From Nitrospira sp. (GTDB taxonomy: Bacteria > Nitrospirota > Nitrospiria > Nitrospirales > Nitrospiraceae): DNA of 64,000 nucleotides. The position numbers and the translations under genes are program-made. The stretch's first letter is position 1; every line of letters starts with the position of its first letter. Under the pieces are notes generated by a model. The model saw nothing but the letters and a program-made list of their open reading frames with translations. It did not search any database and was not told the DNA's origin. The stretch covers positions 186,001-250,000 of the forward strand of contig JACOEL010000002.1 of assembly GCA_024998625.1 (NCBI GenBank). The letters run 5' to 3'. This document shows, in pieces, positions 61,983-64,000 of the stretch.

Positions 61983-62065
61983 CGAAGACTCCTCAGATAC
62001 ACCCAGATCCACAGGGCTAAGACCGCCGTCCAGGCATAGGCCCACCCGATCACCAGCTGATTCAT
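61979..62065 (-). CDS. 28-aa single-TM protein
   Basis: MNQLVIGWAYAWTAVLALWIWVYLRSLR; stop overlaps zot start (ATGA). Not called separately in ORF track. Confidence 0.55.
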   Translation of the reverse strand: MNQLVIGWAYAWTAVLALWIWVYLRSLR

Positions 62066-62337
62066 GAGCCCCACCGCACAAATGGAATGGTTTGCAAGAT
62101 GAACCGGGTCCCCATGGCGCTCGCCAGGATGGCCAGCGCCTGACTCATACCGGTCGCGCCCAGCACCCACGCGTATTGATCCGGAATCACCGGTAGGGTG
62201 AGCCCTGCCGTCCCAATGGTGGCGAGCGTGCTGTCCGCCACGGACAGCAGCGAATCCCAGATGCCGAGGCCCCAATCGCTCAGCGAGAAGAAGAACTCCT
62301 GCAGCCAGCAATAGATCAGCGTGAGAATCGCGGTCAT
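62062..62337 (-). CDS. DUF2523/pVI-like minor coat protein
   Basis: MTAILTLIYCWLQEFFFSLSDWGLGI...LPVIPDQYAWVLGATGMSQALAILASAMGTRFILQTIPFVRWGS, directly upstream of zot. Confidence 0.78.
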   Translation of the reverse strand: MTAILTLIYCWLQEFFFSLSDWGLGIWDSLLSVADSTLATIGTAGLTLPVIPDQYAWVLGATGMSQALAILASAMGTRFILQTIPFVRWGS

Positions 62338-63602
62338 GCCGTATGGCCTCCCCCGACGAAGATGATGCGGTACGCCGCAATGGAGGCTGTGGCAATGACC
62401 AAGGTCCGCAGCACCGTGAAGAACCAGGCCCATTGATTGAAGTCCACCTGCTGGCTGCCAAAGAAGGCCGACGGCAAGGCAATCACGGGCAAGGTCGAAG
62501 GCCAGGTCAATGATTTCAGGAGATTCAGCGTACCCAGTAACCCGCTTGTCTCCCACGTGGTTTGATGGGCTTGCAGGACGGTTCCAAATGTCCGGCTCTC
62601 ATGGGAGCCAACCGCGCAGGAGGTCGTGGCTTGTGTCTCTTCATGCTGCGTGGTCGAGCCGTCCGGATTCTGGGTTGTGGTGGTGGTTGTGGTCGTCGTC
62701 TGCTGTTGCGTGTTCTGTTGGGGCGTACTCGCCGGAGGTGGGACCGTATCGACTACGACGATATCGCCGGCAGGCACCGGCTTCGGCTTCACGGTCGTCG
62801 GCATCTCGGTCGGCGCCACCGCCTGGGAGATGGTGGTATCAGCCGGCTGTGTCGTACCAGTGGTCCCGACCGGATTGGTGTGAGCTTCGACCGACTTCGG
62901 ATCACTGGCCGGGAGCCCCCCGACAAAGTTGGCCACTTGCTGCTGCGTCGGCGGAATCAAACCCTCTTGAATCGGTGAGGTGGAGCCGGGAATGCCTTTG
63001 CGATGGCAGACATACAAGGTGTATCCGCCGACTGCAGGCCCATTCACAAAGAAGTTGCCGGTGAAGAAGACGGCCGTGCTGAGGCTTTGAAACGGCCCGA
63101 CGACCCAGTCATGCTGATACTCGGTATCGACGGCACAGAGCGGCACATTCGTGGCGCTGAACTGGATGGTCGCATTGGGATAGGCCGGATTTCCCGGCGT
63201 GTTGGTCCCGAAACCTGGGAAGGTCTGCACACCCGCATTCGTGCTGGTGACTTGCCAGCCCCCAGGAGTCGAGGCCGCCGCTTTGACGGCGGAGAGGTCG
63301 CTTTGTGAGTAATACATTTGGGCCAGCACCAAACCCGCACTGACCCCGAGGGCCGCCCATCCCACAGGACCAGCGACCATGCGCACCGCCATCGAGGCAG
63401 CCGAGGGCGCGAGCGCGGCGGTTGCCACCTGATTCGCCAAGGCCGAGCGTTGCGCGGCGAGATAGGCAATGCGTTCGGCTTGCGCGATCACTCTCGAATA
63501 CTGCGTGCCGGTTTGGGCAAGCGATTCACCGGGTGTCACACAGAAGGAGACCAAGAGACCCCAGATGAGGGTGAGGTAACTGGTTAATGAGAACAGTTTC
63601 AC
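62334..63602 (-). CDS. pIII-like adsorption protein
   Basis: Signal peptide; Pro/Thr-rich linker QQNTQQQTTTTTTTTTQNPDGSTTQ; C-terminal TM; position before pVI-like and zot. Confidence 0.72.
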   Translation of the reverse strand: MKLFSLTSYLTLIWGLLVSFCVTPGESLAQTGTQYSRVIAQAERIAYLAAQRSALANQVATAALAPSAASMAVRMVAGPVGWAALGVSAGLVLAQMYYSQSDLSAVKAAASTPGGWQVTSTNAGVQTFPGFGTNTPGNPAYPNATIQFSATNVPLCAVDTEYQHDWVVGPFQSLSTAVFFTGNFFVNGPAVGGYTLYVCHRKGIPGSTSPIQEGLIPPTQQQVANFVGGLPASDPKSVEAHTNPVGTTGTTQPADTTISQAVAPTEMPTTVKPKPVPAGDIVVVDTVPPPASTPQQNTQQQTTTTTTTTTQNPDGSTTQHEETQATTSCAVGSHESRTFGTVLQAHQTTWETSGLLGTLNLLKSLTWPSTLPVIALPSAFFGSQQVDFNQWAWFFTVLRTLVIATASIAAYRIIFVGGGHTA

Positions 63603-63673
63603 AATCGTCCCACTCCGAGACCGGTGAGGAAGGCCAGTAATAAGACCGCGACTAAGATAATCGTGAGATCCAC
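63599..63673 (-). CDS. 24-aa TM protein (pVII/pIX-like)
   Basis: GTG-start VDLTIILVAVLLLAFLTGLGVGRL with strong SD AGGAGGAGG. Confidence 0.55.
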   Translation of the reverse strand: MDLTIILVAVLLLAFLTGLGVGRL

Positions 63674-63693
63674 TGGCCTTCCTCCTCCTGCCG

Positions 63694-63957
63694 TTACTTC
63701 AGGACTTCCAATCCAGACAAATCGAAGAACACGCGGCCCGTCTGCTCGAACTTCCGCACTTCGATGGAGGCACGGGCCTGTTTGCCTTCGGCCTGCTTGC
63801 AGACCTCGATCAACGGCATCTGATCCTCCGGAATCCCCAAGCGCAGCACCCCCGGATCTTTGCCCTTCACATAGAAGTCCACCGATCTGTAGACCTTGCC
63901 TTCCCGGCTCCTCCGTTCCACATACCCCTGCACCGCACCCTCCGCTTTGACTTGCAT
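63694..63957 (-). CDS. putative ssDNA-binding protein (gpV-like)
   Basis: MQVKAEGAVQGYVERRSREGKVYRSVDFYVKGKDPGVLRLGIPEDQMPLIEVCKQAEGKQARASIEVRKFEQTGRVFFDLSGLEVLK; SD AGGAGG; position before minor coat genes. Confidence 0.6.
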   Translation of the reverse strand: MQVKAEGAVQGYVERRSREGKVYRSVDFYVKGKDPGVLRLGIPEDQMPLIEVCKQAEGKQARASIEVRKFEQTGRVFFDLSGLEVLK

Positions 63958-64000
63958 CGTCGAGACCTCCTGAATAGTGAGTGAATTTCGAGTCAGCCAA

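Larger units (their letters stand above)
58111..64000. mobile_element. integrated filamentous phage (inovirus-like) prophage, truncated by window end
   Basis: Integrase at tRNA-Lys, xis-like HTH, RadC, coat-like proteins, Zot, DUF2523-like, pIII-like, tiny TM proteins and a putative ssDNA-binding protein, nearly all co-oriented. Confidence 0.85.

Overview
This 64 kb window reads as a GC-rich chromosomal segment, probably from Nitrospira or a close relative; that assignment is an inference from gene content and has not been searched. Positions 1 to about 58.1 kb are mostly ordinary chromosome. They include several complex histidine kinases (one with an unusual Rossmann-like N-terminus), PBP1B-like, bactofilin, FadL-like, BolA/Grx4, dCTP deaminase, KamA, a CbbQ/CbbO-type AAA+/VWA pair, an FTR-like catalytic subunit, malate dehydrogenase, NuoF-like plus ferredoxin, QueD/FolE, RarA, an ABC-F protein, tRNA-Ala(GGC) and PurA. 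From tRNA-Lys(TTT) (58117..58192) to the window end there is an integrated element that I interpret as a filamentous-phage (inovirus-like) prophage. Its parts are a tyrosine integrase running antisense into the tRNA, an excisionase-like HTH protein, a RadC/JAB protein on the opposite strand, a hairpin-rich intergenic region, and a co-oriented morphogenesis block. That block holds a putative ssDNA-binding protein, tiny membrane proteins, a pIII-like adsorption protein with a Thr-rich linker, a DUF2523/pVI-like protein, Zot/pI and two coat-like proteins. Several of its genes are shorter than 60 aa and absent from the ORF track. The replication gene and the distal att site must lie beyond 64000.
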